A stretch of 64,000 nt of DNA from Kineococcus sp. NBC_00420 (GCF_036021035.1 NZ_CP107930.1:806001-870000), one strand, 5' to 3'. Positions 28,356-38,202 are shown, counted from the stretch's first letter. Notes: generated by a model from the sequence alone, not told the origin. A program made the numbers and translations.

Positions 28356-28810
28356 CGTCCGTGCACCTCGTTCAGGACGGCCGCGGCGACGGCTTCGGCG
28401 TCAGGGGCCCTGAGGAGGGACTCGCGGAAGGAGACGTGCACGAGCTTGCGGGCCAGGGCGGTCAGGATCGTGAAGTGGTCGGCCTCGCCGGTCGTCGGCA
28501 CGGCGACGAGGAACACCAGGTCGGCGGGGCCGTCGGGTGCGCCCCAGTCGACACCGTTCCCATCCAGGATCCGCCCGATGGCCAGGCTGGGCACGGTGAC
28601 GGCCTCGGAACGCGCGTGCGGCAGGCCGATGCCACCGGGGATCCCCGTCGCCATCTGCTCCTCGCGCGCGGCGACGTCGGCGAGGAACTGCTCGAGGTCG
28701 GTGAGGCGGCCGGCGGCGGCGAGGGTCTGCGCGAGCTGACGGGTCGCGTCGACGCGATCGGTCGCCCGGAGGTCGAGGAGGACGAGTTCCGGGGCGGTGA
28801 GGTCGGTCAT
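28352..28810 (-). CDS. PTS EIIA component, fructose/mannitol type
   Basis: A 152-residue EIIA of the fructose/mannitol (PTS_EIIA_2) family. The active His65 lies in GIPGGIGLPHARSEA, and LVFLVAVPTTGEADHFTILTALARKL forms the conserved core. It accepts phosphate from HPr and would donate it to an EIIB/EIIC permease, which is not encoded in the window. The start ATG at 28810 has an upstream AAGGA and overlaps by ATGA with the end of a short reading frame upstream. EIIA, HPr and EI form one coupled operon. Confidence 0.92.
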   Translation of the reverse strand: MTDLTAPELVLLDLRATDRVDATRQLAQTLAAAGRLTDLEQFLADVAAREEQMATGIPGGIGLPHARSEAVTVPSLAIGRILDGNGVDWGAPDGPADLVFLVAVPTTGEADHFTILTALARKLVHVSFRESLLRAPDAEAVAAAVLNEVHGR

Positions 28811-28881
28811 CGCTGCAGGTCCTTCACGAGGCTCTCGGAGTCGGCCAGGACACGGACACCGGAGACGGCCGGGGACGGCAC
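28807..28881 (-). other. Possible short coding frame coupled to EIIA (24 residues)
   Basis: In the ~125-base gap between parE and EIIA, the frame from GTG 28881 encodes VPSPAVSGVRV followed by LADSESLVKDLQR and ends at a TGA that overlaps the EIIA ATG. Third positions are nearly all G/C, as in real genes. The preceding ~70 bases look coding in another frame (DAQRHQALLDAAREVLPG). It may be a leader peptide, or a remnant of a lost gene such as an EIIB tail. Confidence 0.35.
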
Positions 28882-28934
28882 TGCCCGGGAGCACCTCGCG
28901 CGCTGCGTCGAGGAGGGCCTGGTGCCGCTGCGCG

Positions 28935-31016
28935 TCACGCGTCGATGCGACCACGGTCCAACCGTTCGGCGCCGGCGATGATGAAGTCCTTGCGGGGGGC
29001 GACGTCGTTGCCCATCAGCAGTTCGAAGACCTTGTCCGCCACGGCGCCGTCGTTGACCGTGACCCGGCGCAGGGTGCGGTGCTGGCGTTCCATCGTCGTC
29101 TCGGCGAGCTGGTCCTCGTCCATCTCCCCCAGGCCCTTGTAGCGCTGGGGTTCGCCGTAGTGGCGGTTGCGCCGGTTCAGGTCCGCGGTCACCTTGCGCA
29201 GCTCGGCGTCGGAGTAGGTGTAGATGATCTCCTTGCCCTTCTTGCCCGGCGTCGTCACCGCCAACCGGTGCAGGGGCGGCACCGCGGCGAAGACGCGGCC
29301 GGCCTCGATGAGCGGGCGCATGTAGCGGAAGAACAACGTCAGCAGCAGCGTGCGGATGTGCGCGCCGTCGACGTCGGCGTCCGTCATCAGGACGATCTTC
29401 CCGTAGCGCACGGCACTGAGGTCGAAGCTGCGCCCGGAGCCGCCGCCCACGACCTGGATGATCGAGGCGCACTCGGCGTTCTTCAGCATGTCCGTGACGG
29501 ACGCCTTCTGGACGTTGAGGATCTTGCCGCGCAACGGCAGCAGGGCCTGGTACTCGGAGTTCCGGGCCCCCATGGCGGTGCCCAGCGCGGAGTCACCCTC
29601 CACCAGGAACAGTTCGGTGTTGGACACGTCGTCGGAGCGGCAGTCCTTGAGCTTGGCCGGCAGCGAGGAACTCTCCAGCGCGTTCTTGCGACGCTGGGTC
29701 TCCTTGTGCAGCCGCGCCGAGATGCGCGACTTCATCTCAGTGACGACCTTGTCGAGCACCGCGGTGGCCTGCGCCTTGTCGTCGCGCGTGGGCGAGGCGA
29801 AGACGGCGCCGAGTTCGTTCTCGATGACCTTGCGGACGATGGCCCGCACGGCGGCCGTCCCGAGGACCTCCTTGGTCTGACCCTCGAACTGCGGTTCGGC
29901 CAGGCGCACGGTGACGACGGCCGTCAGCCCGGCGAGGATGTCGTCCTTCTCGAGCTTCTCGTCCTTGCCGACCTTGAGCCGGCGGGCCTGGGCGTCGACC
30001 TGCTTCTTCACCGCCGCGAACAGGCCCTGTTCGAACCCGGCGAGGTGCGAACCGCCCTTGGGCGTCGAGATGATGTTGACGAAGGTGCGGATCGTGGGGT
30101 CGTACCCGGTGCCCCAGCGCAGCGCCACGTCGACGACGCAGTCGCGGGTGACCTCCTGGGGGCTCATGTGACCGGAGTCGTCGAGCACCGGCACCGTCTC
30201 GGTGAAGGTGTCCTCGCCCTGCAGGCGCCACACCGCGGTGACGGGGGCGTCGGGGGTCAGGTAGTCGGCGTACTCGCTGATCCCGCCGTCGTGCTGGAAG
30301 ACCTCCTCGGTCGGCTCCCCCGAGCGCTCGTCGCGGACGACGATGCGCAGACCGGGGACGAGGAAGGACGTCTGGCGGGCCCGGGCGGCGAGGTCCTCGT
30401 AGGAGAACGCGGCCTCCCTGAGGAAGATCTGGCGGTCCGCCCAGTAGCGCACGCGGGTCCCGGTCACCCCGCGCTTGGCGCGTCCGGTGATCGCCAGTCC
30501 CTGTTCGGGGGTGAAGTCGGCGTCGGGGCCCTCGCCGGCGTAGCGACCGGGGGTGCCGCGCCGGAAGCTCGTCGCGTAGGTCTTGCCGCCGCGGTCGACC
30601 TCGACGTCGAGGCGGGAGGAGAGGGCGTTGACGACGCTGGCGCCGACCCCGTGCAGGCCCCCGGAGGCGGAGTAGGACCCGCCGCCGAACTTGCCGCCGG
30701 CGTGCAGGTGGGTGAAGACGACCTCGACCCCCGACAGCCCGGTGCGCTTCTCGGCGTCGACGGGGATGCCGCGGCCGTCGTCGTGGACCTCGACGGAACC
30801 GTCCTGGTGCAGGATCACGTCGATCAGCGAGCAGTGGCCACCCAGGGCCTCGTCGACGGAGTTGTCGATGATCTCCCACAGGCAGTGCATGAGGCCGCGG
30901 GAGTCGGTGGAACCGATGTACATGCCCGGACGCTTGCGGACCGCCTCGAGTCCTTCGAGGACGAGGAGGTTGGCCGCGGTGTACTTGTCGTCCGGTGCGG
31001 GGCTGGGCGGAGTCAC
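28935..31016 (-). CDS. parE: DNA topoisomerase IV subunit B
   Basis: A 693-residue type IIA topoisomerase ATPase subunit. The GHKL ATPase domain shows EIIDNSVDEALGG, DDGRGIPVD and the lid GGLHGVGASVVNALS. The TOPRIM domain follows with LFLVEGDSALG and MTDADVDGAH, and the C-terminus has QRYKGLGEMDE. It pairs with the parC product to form the decatenase. Near sigA and DUF7455 the same order is seen in Streptomyces, which supports parE rather than gyrB. The stop is followed by the PTS operon in the same direction. Confidence 0.92.
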   Translation of the reverse strand: MTPPSPAPDDKYTAANLLVLEGLEAVRKRPGMYIGSTDSRGLMHCLWEIIDNSVDEALGGHCSLIDVILHQDGSVEVHDDGRGIPVDAEKRTGLSGVEVVFTHLHAGGKFGGGSYSASGGLHGVGASVVNALSSRLDVEVDRGGKTYATSFRRGTPGRYAGEGPDADFTPEQGLAITGRAKRGVTGTRVRYWADRQIFLREAAFSYEDLAARARQTSFLVPGLRIVVRDERSGEPTEEVFQHDGGISEYADYLTPDAPVTAVWRLQGEDTFTETVPVLDDSGHMSPQEVTRDCVVDVALRWGTGYDPTIRTFVNIISTPKGGSHLAGFEQGLFAAVKKQVDAQARRLKVGKDEKLEKDDILAGLTAVVTVRLAEPQFEGQTKEVLGTAAVRAIVRKVIENELGAVFASPTRDDKAQATAVLDKVVTEMKSRISARLHKETQRRKNALESSSLPAKLKDCRSDDVSNTELFLVEGDSALGTAMGARNSEYQALLPLRGKILNVQKASVTDMLKNAECASIIQVVGGGSGRSFDLSAVRYGKIVLMTDADVDGAHIRTLLLTLFFRYMRPLIEAGRVFAAVPPLHRLAVTTPGKKGKEIIYTYSDAELRKVTADLNRRNRHYGEPQRYKGLGEMDEDQLAETTMERQHRTLRRVTVNDGAVADKVFELLMGNDVAPRKDFIIAGAERLDRGRIDA

Positions 31017-31235
31017 CCAAGGAGGGTACGGGTGTTCGAGCAGGTGACCGTGGCGCTACACGCCGCTCCCGGCCACCCGTTCGCCGGACCGGTGTGACGC
31101 ACAACACCTCCGCTACGAGCGAACGGAATGCTCCAACGGCGTGGGAACGCGAGCGGCCTGCCGAAGGTTGGGGAAGAGTGTCCGGTGGGAGCAGCAGCTG
31201 CCCGCCAGCGTGCACGACCCGGAAGGAGTCGCGGA

Positions 31236-31478
31236 GTGACCACCGCTACCAGCACCACCCTCAGCAACGACCACATGACTGCCTCGGACCGGTGCGACCG
31301 GTGCGGTGCCCAGGCCTACGTGCGAGTCGTGCTCAACGCCGGTGGTGAGCTCCTCTTCTGCGCTCACCACGGCCGCGAGCACCGCGACGCGCTGCGTCAG
31401 GCCGGCGCCGACATCCACGACGAGTCGCAGAAGCTGGCGGCGACGACGTCGGCGTCCGCGGCTCCCGACGAGCGCTGA
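31236..31478 (+). CDS. DUF7455 small zinc-ribbon-like protein
   Basis: An 80-residue protein. The core SDRCDRCGAQAYVRVVLNAG followed by LLFCAHHGREH has a Cys-x2-Cys pair and a Cys-x-His-His group, consistent with a bound zinc. GTG at 31236 has a good ribosome-binding site (GGAAGGAG) at 31221-31228. The gene lies between divergent parE and convergent sigA in many actinobacteria. The role is unknown; it may be regulatory. A perfect inverted repeat follows the stop codon. Confidence 0.85.
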   Translation: MTTATSTTLSNDHMTASDRCDRCGAQAYVRVVLNAGGELLFCAHHGREHRDALRQAGADIHDESQKLAATTSASAAPDER

Positions 31479-31495
31479 CCCTGCTCCACGAGCTC

Positions 31496-31536
31496 CGACG
31501 AGCCCGGCATCACCGTGGGTGATGCCGGGCTCGTCG
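31496..31536 (+). promoter_or_regulatory. Perfect 19-bp hairpin with the DUF456 start codon as its loop
   Basis: Arms 31496-31514 and 31518-31536 are exact reverse complements and the 3-base loop (31515-31517) is GTG, the only in-frame start of the DUF456 gene. The structure could terminate the DUF7455 transcript, hide the DUF456 start from ribosomes, or both. No ribosome-binding site precedes the GTG outside the stem. Confidence 0.75.
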
Positions 31537-32009
31537 TCGTTGCGCTGACCATCGCGGTCGGCCTCGTGGGGATCGTGGTGCCCGTCCTGCCGGGCACCGT
31601 CCTCATCGCCCTCGGGCTGCTCGTCTGGGCCGTGACCACCGGTGGGCCGGCCTGGCTGTTCTTCGCCGGCGCCGCCGTCCTGCTCGCCGCGGGTCAGGTC
31701 GCGATGTACCTGCTGCCGGGCCGCCGGATGACCCGGGCAGGGGTCCGCAGGACCACCCTGCTGCTCGGAGCCGTCCTCGGCATCGTCGGGTTCTTCGTGA
31801 TCCCGGTCGTGGGGCTGCCGATCGGGTTCGTCCTCGGCGTGTTCCTCTCCGAGCTCGCCCGGGCGGAGTCCGCCGGGGGCCGGGCCAGGACCGCGTGGGC
31901 GGCGACCGTGGTCGCCCTCAAGGGCGTGGGGCTCAGCGTCGCCCTCGAGGCGTCCGCCGGGCTGGCGGCGACCGTCCTCTGGGTCGTGGGCGCGCTCACC
32001 CTGCGCTGA
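31515..32009 (+). CDS. DUF456 membrane protein
   Basis: A 164-residue protein with four or so hydrophobic helices: VVVALTIAVGLVGIVVPVLP, the following WLFFAGAAVLLAAGQVAMYL, a glycine-rich IVGFFVIPVVGLPIGFVLG hairpin and a C-terminal helix. It matches DUF456, whose conserved PVLPGTVL and GLPIG-FVLGVFLSEL blocks are present. The only in-frame start is GTG at 31515, which lies exactly in the loop of a perfect 19-bp hairpin. The family has no proven biochemical function. A bidirectional terminator separates it from sigA. Confidence 0.85.
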   Translation: MGDAGLVVVALTIAVGLVGIVVPVLPGTVLIALGLLVWAVTTGGPAWLFFAGAAVLLAAGQVAMYLLPGRRMTRAGVRRTTLLLGAVLGIVGFFVIPVVGLPIGFVLGVFLSELARAESAGGRARTAWAATVVALKGVGLSVALEASAGLAATVLWVVGALTLR

Positions 32010-32030
32010 GCCCGCCACGGGCGACAGGAA

Positions 32031-32074
32031 CGACGAACGGGCCCGGCAGGGAAACCCTGCCGGGCCGTTCGTCG
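32031..32074. terminator. Strong bidirectional terminator between DUF456 and sigA
   Basis: Arms 32031-32051 and 32055-32074 pair over 20 bases with one bulged G and an AAA loop, lying between two convergent genes. This is the strongest intergenic hairpin in the area. Confidence 0.85.
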
Positions 32075-32088
32075 TGGAGCCGGTCTCC

Positions 32089-33603
<1,515 letters not shown>

Positions 33604-33788
33604 GGACTGCCTTTCGTCGTGGGCGGAACGAGGCTGCGCGGGCAGCAGCCGACAACGTCAACACCGCGGGCGGAGTGCTTATGCCCACTGAGGACGACAA
33701 ACCACGATTGTGGCACGAACCCGGTGGATCGCGCGCACGACACCGCCCGAACGGCGTGCGTGGCGTGGGCGCGACCCCTCCGGCGGGC

Positions 33789-34190
33789 TCAGTCCTCCGG
33801 CTTGACCGCGAGCACCGGACACGGCGCGTCGAGCAGGATCCGCTGGGCGCTGGCGCCGAGGATCAGCTTGCCGACGGGGGTCCGGCGACGGAGGCCGATG
33901 ACGATGAGCGAGGCGCCCGTCTCCTCGGCCGCCGTGATGAGGTCGTCCGCGGGGTCCTCGGAGTCGGGGACGTCCCGCATCTCGTGGGCGAGCCCGGCGG
34001 CCACGAGCTTCTCCTGCACCGACGCGTGGACCCCGGCGAGCTGTTCGGCGTCCGCGGCGTCGACCTCACGCCCCGGTCGCCGGCTGTGCACGACCACCAG
34101 CGGGACCGCGTAGCGCAGCGCCGCCTCACCGGCTCGTTCCAGGGCTGCTCGGCCCTCCGGGTTGGCCACGTACCCGACGACGATCCCCAT
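33789..34190 (-). CDS. Universal stress protein (UspA family)
   Basis: A 133-residue single-domain UspA-family protein. The ATP-binding signature near the C-terminus, GLRRRTPVGKLILGASAQRIL, matches the G-x2-G-x9-G-[ST] pattern; the N-terminal strand is GIVVGYVANPEGRAAL. Such proteins help stress survival; ATP binding is inferred. The ATG at 34190 gives the usual length. It is the last gene before sigA on this strand and has a small hairpin upstream. Confidence 0.9.
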   Translation of the reverse strand: MGIVVGYVANPEGRAALERAGEAALRYAVPLVVVHSRRPGREVDAADAEQLAGVHASVQEKLVAAGLAHEMRDVPDSEDPADDLITAAEETGASLIVIGLRRRTPVGKLILGASAQRILLDAPCPVLAVKPED

Positions 34191-34239
34191 GCCGCACCTT
34201 CCAGACGCCGTTGATGGACGGCGTGACCGTACTACGCGC

Positions 34240-35283
34240 TCAGTCCCCGCACGGCGGGTGACCCACGAGCAGGAGCTGCAGGACCAGCCGGGCCAGCCGT
34301 TGCCCCGGGTCCCGGCGCAACGCCTCCTCGGCCGCGGCACCGGCCCGCACCCCGTCCCCGCTGTTCCAAGACGACCACGCGGCCACCGCCCACGCCCCGG
34401 CCGCCGCCGTTCCGCTCGCGTGCCGGGCGACGTCGACGGCGAGCGCCGCGGCCAGGGCGCTGCGCCGGCCGCCGGACTCCTCGCGCAGGGCCGGCACGAG
34501 GAGGACCGCGTCACGGGTCGCGAGGTCGTCGAACCCCGCCAGCAGACGCCCGCAGAACTCCGGGGCGGGCAGTGCCGTGCTCGTGCCCGCGGCGCGCCGG
34601 TCGAGCTCGGCGTCCCACTCCTCCACCAGGGCACGGCGCCGGTCCGGGGTCCAGGGTCGCGTCGCGCCGCGTCGGGCGGCGGAGGCCACGGAGCGGCGTC
34701 CGGCCTCGACGGGGGTCGTGGGGGGCAGCGCGGCCGCACGGTCGGGGGCGACGCCCAGCCCGAGGCCGACGGCCTCGGCGACGACCCGGTCGACGTCCGC
34801 CGTGGACAGCGGGGTGCCCTCGCGGGGGCAGCAGGCGAGGTCGCAGGTCAGCGAGCGGAAGCGGTGGTCGGTGAGGACGACCACGTCGAGGACGTCACGG
34901 CCCCGGGCGCCGAGCAGGCGGGACACCGCGGCCAGGGTGGCGCCCGCGCGGGGGCCCGGGGTGAGGACGCCGGTGCGGGTGGCCTCGGGGTCGTAGCCGA
35001 GGACGAGGACCCGGGCCTCGGGTTCCGCCCGGTCGAGGAGGGCGCGCACGGCGCCGGCGGCGACGGCCGAGACGTCCGTGTCGTCGTCCGTGGGCGGCAG
35101 GTCCACCCGCCGGACGACCCCGAGCCGTTCGCGGGTGCTGCCGGGTCGGGGGGCCCTCACCTCCAGCAGCACCAGGCTGTCGGCGGGGCGGAACCCGAGG
35201 TGGAAGGGGACCAGGGCCAACAGCTGCGCGGGGCCGTCGGCGACCACGGTCCCGGGCTGCTGCGAGGGGGCGGAGGAGGACAC
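34240..35283 (-). CDS. DUF4192 domain protein
   Basis: A 347-residue soluble protein. The conserved start of DUF4192 is seen as PAQLLALVPFHLGFRPADSL followed by a strand-rich core; LVLGYDPEATRTGVL and VVLTDHRFRSLTCDLACCP are other family blocks. The C-terminal part repeats helical ARALxxx segments and includes ARHASGTAAAGAWAVAAWSSW, a TPR-like stretch. GTG at 35283 was chosen. The function is unknown. It is 62 bases from the upstream DUF1232 gene in the same direction. Confidence 0.85.
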   Translation of the reverse strand: MSSSAPSQQPGTVVADGPAQLLALVPFHLGFRPADSLVLLEVRAPRPGSTRERLGVVRRVDLPPTDDDTDVSAVAAGAVRALLDRAEPEARVLVLGYDPEATRTGVLTPGPRAGATLAAVSRLLGARGRDVLDVVVLTDHRFRSLTCDLACCPREGTPLSTADVDRVVAEAVGLGLGVAPDRAAALPPTTPVEAGRRSVASAARRGATRPWTPDRRRALVEEWDAELDRRAAGTSTALPAPEFCGRLLAGFDDLATRDAVLLVPALREESGGRRSALAAALAVDVARHASGTAAAGAWAVAAWSSWNSGDGVRAGAAAEEALRRDPGQRLARLVLQLLLVGHPPCGD

Positions 35284-35345
35284 GACCGAAGCCTCGACCG
35301 GGGGCGACCGCGACTCCCCCACCCGTCCACAGGTCCGGGTAGGGG

Positions 35346-35705
35346 TCAGTCCCCGCCGGGGCTGTGCACAGCCGGACGTCCGCCGTGGGCGCGCCACGCG
35401 GCGTAGTCCTCCGTCGCCACGAGCACCGACCCGGCGACCCAGGCGGCGACGACACCGTCGTCGAGCAGGCCCACGAGCGGCAACCAGGCCTCGGGCAACG
35501 CGTCGACCGGCGAGACGACGTAGACCAGCCCGAGCGCGGCCCAGGCCAGCCGGGAGCGTCCGGCTCCGGTGTAGCGGCCGCGCACGCTGTCGGCGACCAT
35601 CGCGGGCAGCTGGGCGAGCCTGGTCCCGACACCGGGGGTGCCGGGACGGGTCCCGGAACGCAGGGTGCGCCACAGGACCGGCAGGGCGGCGGTGCGGACG
35701 GCCAC
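35346..35705 (-). CDS. DUF1232 (YkvA-like) membrane protein
   Basis: A 119-residue protein with the DUF1232 core WAALGLVYVVSPVDALPEAW and LVGLLDDGVVAAWVAGSVL, which form two hydrophobic helices separated by a short loop with the conserved SPVD motif. The family is widespread with no known biochemical activity. It starts with GTG three bases after the EcsC stop, so the two genes are likely co-transcribed. Confidence 0.88.
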   Translation of the reverse strand: MAVRTAALPVLWRTLRSGTRPGTPGVGTRLAQLPAMVADSVRGRYTGAGRSRLAWAALGLVYVVSPVDALPEAWLPLVGLLDDGVVAAWVAGSVLVATEDYAAWRAHGGRPAVHSPGGD

Positions 35706-35708
35706 GAC

Positions 35709-36380
35709 TCAGTCGCCCTTGTGCGGCGGCAGGCCGTGCTCGGCGGCCTTGGCGATGCGCCGGAACATCACGGCGTCGACCCCGGCACCGACGGCGCCAC
35801 CGACGACGGGCAGCGCGCGGGCGGGTACCCGCAGCAGCGTCTTGGTCCCGAAGCGCGCGATCAACCGGAAGCCCACGCCCTTGTTGACGAGCATCAGGAC
35901 GGGTCGCGGGACGCGGGAGGTGACGAGCCCGGCGATGCGTCCACCGGTGGGCAGCCCGGCGGCCTTGAGCACGTCGGTCGCGTCGGCACCGACGAGGGTC
36001 AGCAGGACGGCGGAACGGACCTGGGGCAGCGACGTGTCGTAACCGCGCAGTTCGGCGAGGGCGGCCACGGCCCGGACGGCGAGGACGTGGAAGCCGAAGA
36101 CGTTGGCGGGCAGGGCCACCGGCATGGTCACGAGTCCGCCGAGACCGGTCACGAACCCGTTGCCGGCGATGAGACGGGTGTGCTGGCGCAGGACGGCGTG
36201 CACGGCCGACTCGGTGCTCGGGTGCCGCTCGAGCGCCGACCGCGCGACCTCCGCAGCGCTGTCGAAGGGGCCGAGGCCGTCGATGCCGACGGCGAGGAGG
36301 CGCTGGACGAGGTCGGCGGCACGTCCTTCGAGACCTCCCGGCGGCGGAGTGGCGGAGGTCTTCTGCACGTCGTGGCTCAC
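35709..36380 (-). CDS. EcsC family protein
   Basis: A 223-residue protein of the EcsC family. The N-terminal ~25 residues are polar; the rest holds RHPSTESAVHAVLRQHTRLI, a Gly-rich GFVTGLGGLVTMPVALPANV segment and repeated hydrophobic helices ending KGVGFRLIARFGTKTLLRVP. The family is associated with EcsAB-type transporters in Firmicutes, but in actinobacteria its role is unclear. The segment VGGAVGAGVDAVMFRRIAK is typical of the C-terminus. It is transcribed with the DUF1232 gene. Confidence 0.85.
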   Translation of the reverse strand: MSHDVQKTSATPPPGGLEGRAADLVQRLLAVGIDGLGPFDSAAEVARSALERHPSTESAVHAVLRQHTRLIAGNGFVTGLGGLVTMPVALPANVFGFHVLAVRAVAALAELRGYDTSLPQVRSAVLLTLVGADATDVLKAAGLPTGGRIAGLVTSRVPRPVLMLVNKGVGFRLIARFGTKTLLRVPARALPVVGGAVGAGVDAVMFRRIAKAAEHGLPPHKGD

Positions 36381-36408
36381 GTCACGACGCTAGCCGCAAG
36401 AACGCCGC

Positions 36409-36636
36409 TCAGCGCGCGGGGTCCTGCTCGCTGAGGAACGCGGACACCTCGGCGACGCCGTCCTCGACGTAGCGACGACGGGCCCAGGCGCGGGGCAGGC
36501 GCTGGTCGGCAGCGACCGGGGGCCGGTCCAGCTGCGGGAGGCGGGAGAGGTCGGCCCGGCGGCGCAGGGCGCGGCGGTCACGGAGGAAGGGGACGACGAA
36601 CACGGCGAGGAGGCACATCTCCAGGAAGGTCGACAT
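36409..36636 (-). CDS. Small protein with N-terminal hydrophobic helix
   Basis: A 75-residue protein. Its start STFLEMCLLAVFVVPFLRDR is a membrane anchor or signal-like helix, followed by a basic stretch (RRALRRRADLSRLP) and an acidic C-terminus (DGVAEVSAFLSEQDP). The ATG at 36636 is preceded by GAGGT. It is divergent from the spermidine-synthase-like gene. I do not recognise the family; topology by the positive-inside rule suggests a cytoplasmic C-terminus. Confidence 0.55.
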   Translation of the reverse strand: MSTFLEMCLLAVFVVPFLRDRRALRRRADLSRLPQLDRPPVAADQRLPRAWARRRYVEDGVAEVSAFLSEQDPAR

Positions 36637-36688
36637 GCTGAGTACCTCGGCAGGACCGCGGGAGAACTTCAACTGGTTGGATCGCGGG

Positions 36689-37552
36689 GTGTCCGCCCCC
36701 CGTCCCGCCCGTCGCACCCGAGGTCCCCGACCCGAGGAGGGCGAGGCCCTGATCACCACGGGCACAGCGCGTCTGGAGCAGGACCGCGACGATCCCGACG
36801 GCTGGACGGTGCACGTCAACGGGGTCCCCAGCTCCTACGTCGACCTGGCCGACCCGACCCGGCTGGTCTTCGAGTACCACCAGTGGACGGCCGCCGTCAT
36901 CGACGCCGTCCACGACGAGGGTCCGCTGCGGATGGTCCACCTCGGGGGGGCCGGCTGCGCCTTCCCGCGCTACGTCGCCGCGACGCGACCGGGGTCCCGT
37001 CAGCTGGTCCTGGAAGTCGACCAGCGGTTGGTGGACCTGGTGCGCGCCAGCTTCGGGGCCAGCGGAGCCGCCGGGTTCAAGCTCAAGGTGGCCGACGCCC
37101 GCGAGGGGCTGCGCGCCGTCCCGGACGGCACCCAGGACGTGGTGGTGCGCGACGCCTTCGCCGGCGACCGGGTGCCCGGCCACCTGGTCACCGCGGAGTT
37201 CCTGCGCGACGTGGACCGCGTGCTCGCCCCGGGCGGGGTGTGGATCGCGAACCTCGCCGACCGCCCACCGATGCCGCACTCGCGCGCCGAGCTCGCGACG
37301 ACGGGATCGGTCTTCGCGCACGTCGCGCTGATGGCCGAGCCCGGGGTGTTCCGGGGCCGCCGCTACGGCAACGCGCTGCTCGTCGCCTCGCAGTCCCCGT
37401 TGCCCGAGCGGGCCCTGGTCCGGGCGTTGTCGGGTGGCGTCGCCCCGGCCCGCCTCGTCGCGGGCGAGGACGCCCGGCACTTCTGCGCGGGGGCGGGCGT
37501 TGTGACCGACGACGCGATCTCGCCGAGCTCCCCGGAGGAACCCGACGCATGA
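36689..37552 (+). CDS. Spermidine-synthase-like methyltransferase-fold protein
   Basis: A ~287-residue protein with a Rossmann-fold core: VHLGGAGCAFPRYVAATRPG, the acidic LEVDQRLVDLVRASFG, VADAREGLRAVPDG and VVVRDAFAGDRVPGHLVTAEF. This matches the spermidine/putrescine synthase family branch found as a fused or stand-alone protein in actinobacteria. Whether it transfers aminopropyl groups is uncertain. GTG at 36689 is preferred over an ATG at 36635, because the latter overlaps the divergent gene's start. The stop overlaps the DedA ATG (ATGA), so the two are coupled. Confidence 0.75.
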   Translation: MSAPRPARRTRGPRPEEGEALITTGTARLEQDRDDPDGWTVHVNGVPSSYVDLADPTRLVFEYHQWTAAVIDAVHDEGPLRMVHLGGAGCAFPRYVAATRPGSRQLVLEVDQRLVDLVRASFGASGAAGFKLKVADAREGLRAVPDGTQDVVVRDAFAGDRVPGHLVTAEFLRDVDRVLAPGGVWIANLADRPPMPHSRAELATTGSVFAHVALMAEPGVFRGRRYGNALLVASQSPLPERALVRALSGGVAPARLVAGEDARHFCAGAGVVTDDAISPSSPEEPDA

Positions 37553-38202
37553 GCACGACCCTGGCCCCGCCCGCCGACTCGCAGACCGGGGGTCTCACCG
37601 GGTTCGTCCTCGAGACCGTCGACACCCTGGGGGCCCCCGGCGTGGGGTTGATGAGCTTCCTGGAGGTGGTGTTCCCGCCGATCCCCAGCGAGGTCGTCCT
37701 GCCGCTGGCCGGCTACCAGGTCCAGCAGGGCCGCATCGGGCTGGTCGCCGTGGTGCTGTTCTCCGTCGGGGGCGCGTTCCTGGGGTCGCTCGTCCTCTAC
37801 TGGCTGGGGAAGGTGGTCGGGCTGCAGCGCGCCGCCCGGATCGCCGACCGGATCCCGCTGATGGACGCCTCCGACGTCACCAAGTCCGCGGAGTGGTTCC
37901 ACCGCCACGAGGGGGCGGCCGTCTTCACCGGTCGCTTCGTCCCCGGGGTGCGCAGCCTCATCTCGCTGCCGGCGGGGGCAGCGGGGATGGGGCTGCTGAA
38001 GTTCTCGCTGCTGACGGTGCTGGGCAGCGGGTTGTGGAACGGGCTGCTGATCGGCCTGGGCATGGCACTGGGGACGCAGTACGAACTCGTCGAGAGCTAC
38101 GGCCACTACCTCGACTACGCCTTCTACGCCGCCATCGCGGCGGTCCTGGTGTGGGCCGTCGCCCGACGGGTGCGCAGCCGCCGGCGGGAACGCGTGGGCT
38201 GA
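37549..38202 (+). CDS. DedA family membrane protein
   Basis: A 217-residue polytopic protein. The DedA/SNARE-associated signature is visible as FLEVVFPPIPSEVVLPLAGY, and the internal GRFVPGVRSLISLPAGAAGM with the key Arg and Pro. DedA proteins are implicated in membrane lipid flipping, proton homeostasis and drug resistance. About five hydrophobic helices are seen. It is translationally coupled to the spermidine-synthase-like gene. The C-terminal tail is strongly basic (RRVRSRRRERVG). Confidence 0.9.
   Translation: MSTTLAPPADSQTGGLTGFVLETVDTLGAPGVGLMSFLEVVFPPIPSEVVLPLAGYQVQQGRIGLVAVVLFSVGGAFLGSLVLYWLGKVVGLQRAARIADRIPLMDASDVTKSAEWFHRHEGAAVFTGRFVPGVRSLISLPAGAAGMGLLKFSLLTVLGSGLWNGLLIGLGMALGTQYELVESYGHYLDYAFYAAIAAVLVWAVARRVRSRRRERVG

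Noticed and set aside
34205-34224. Seven-bp hairpin between DUF4192 and uspA
   Set aside because: The stem is short and has no U-run; it may be chance in GC-rich sequence.
36635-36689. ATG at 36635 as the start of the spermidine-synthase-like gene
   Set aside because: It would overlap the ATG of the divergent small membrane protein (CATG shared by both starts). The GTG at 36689 fits the domain start better, though this is not certain.
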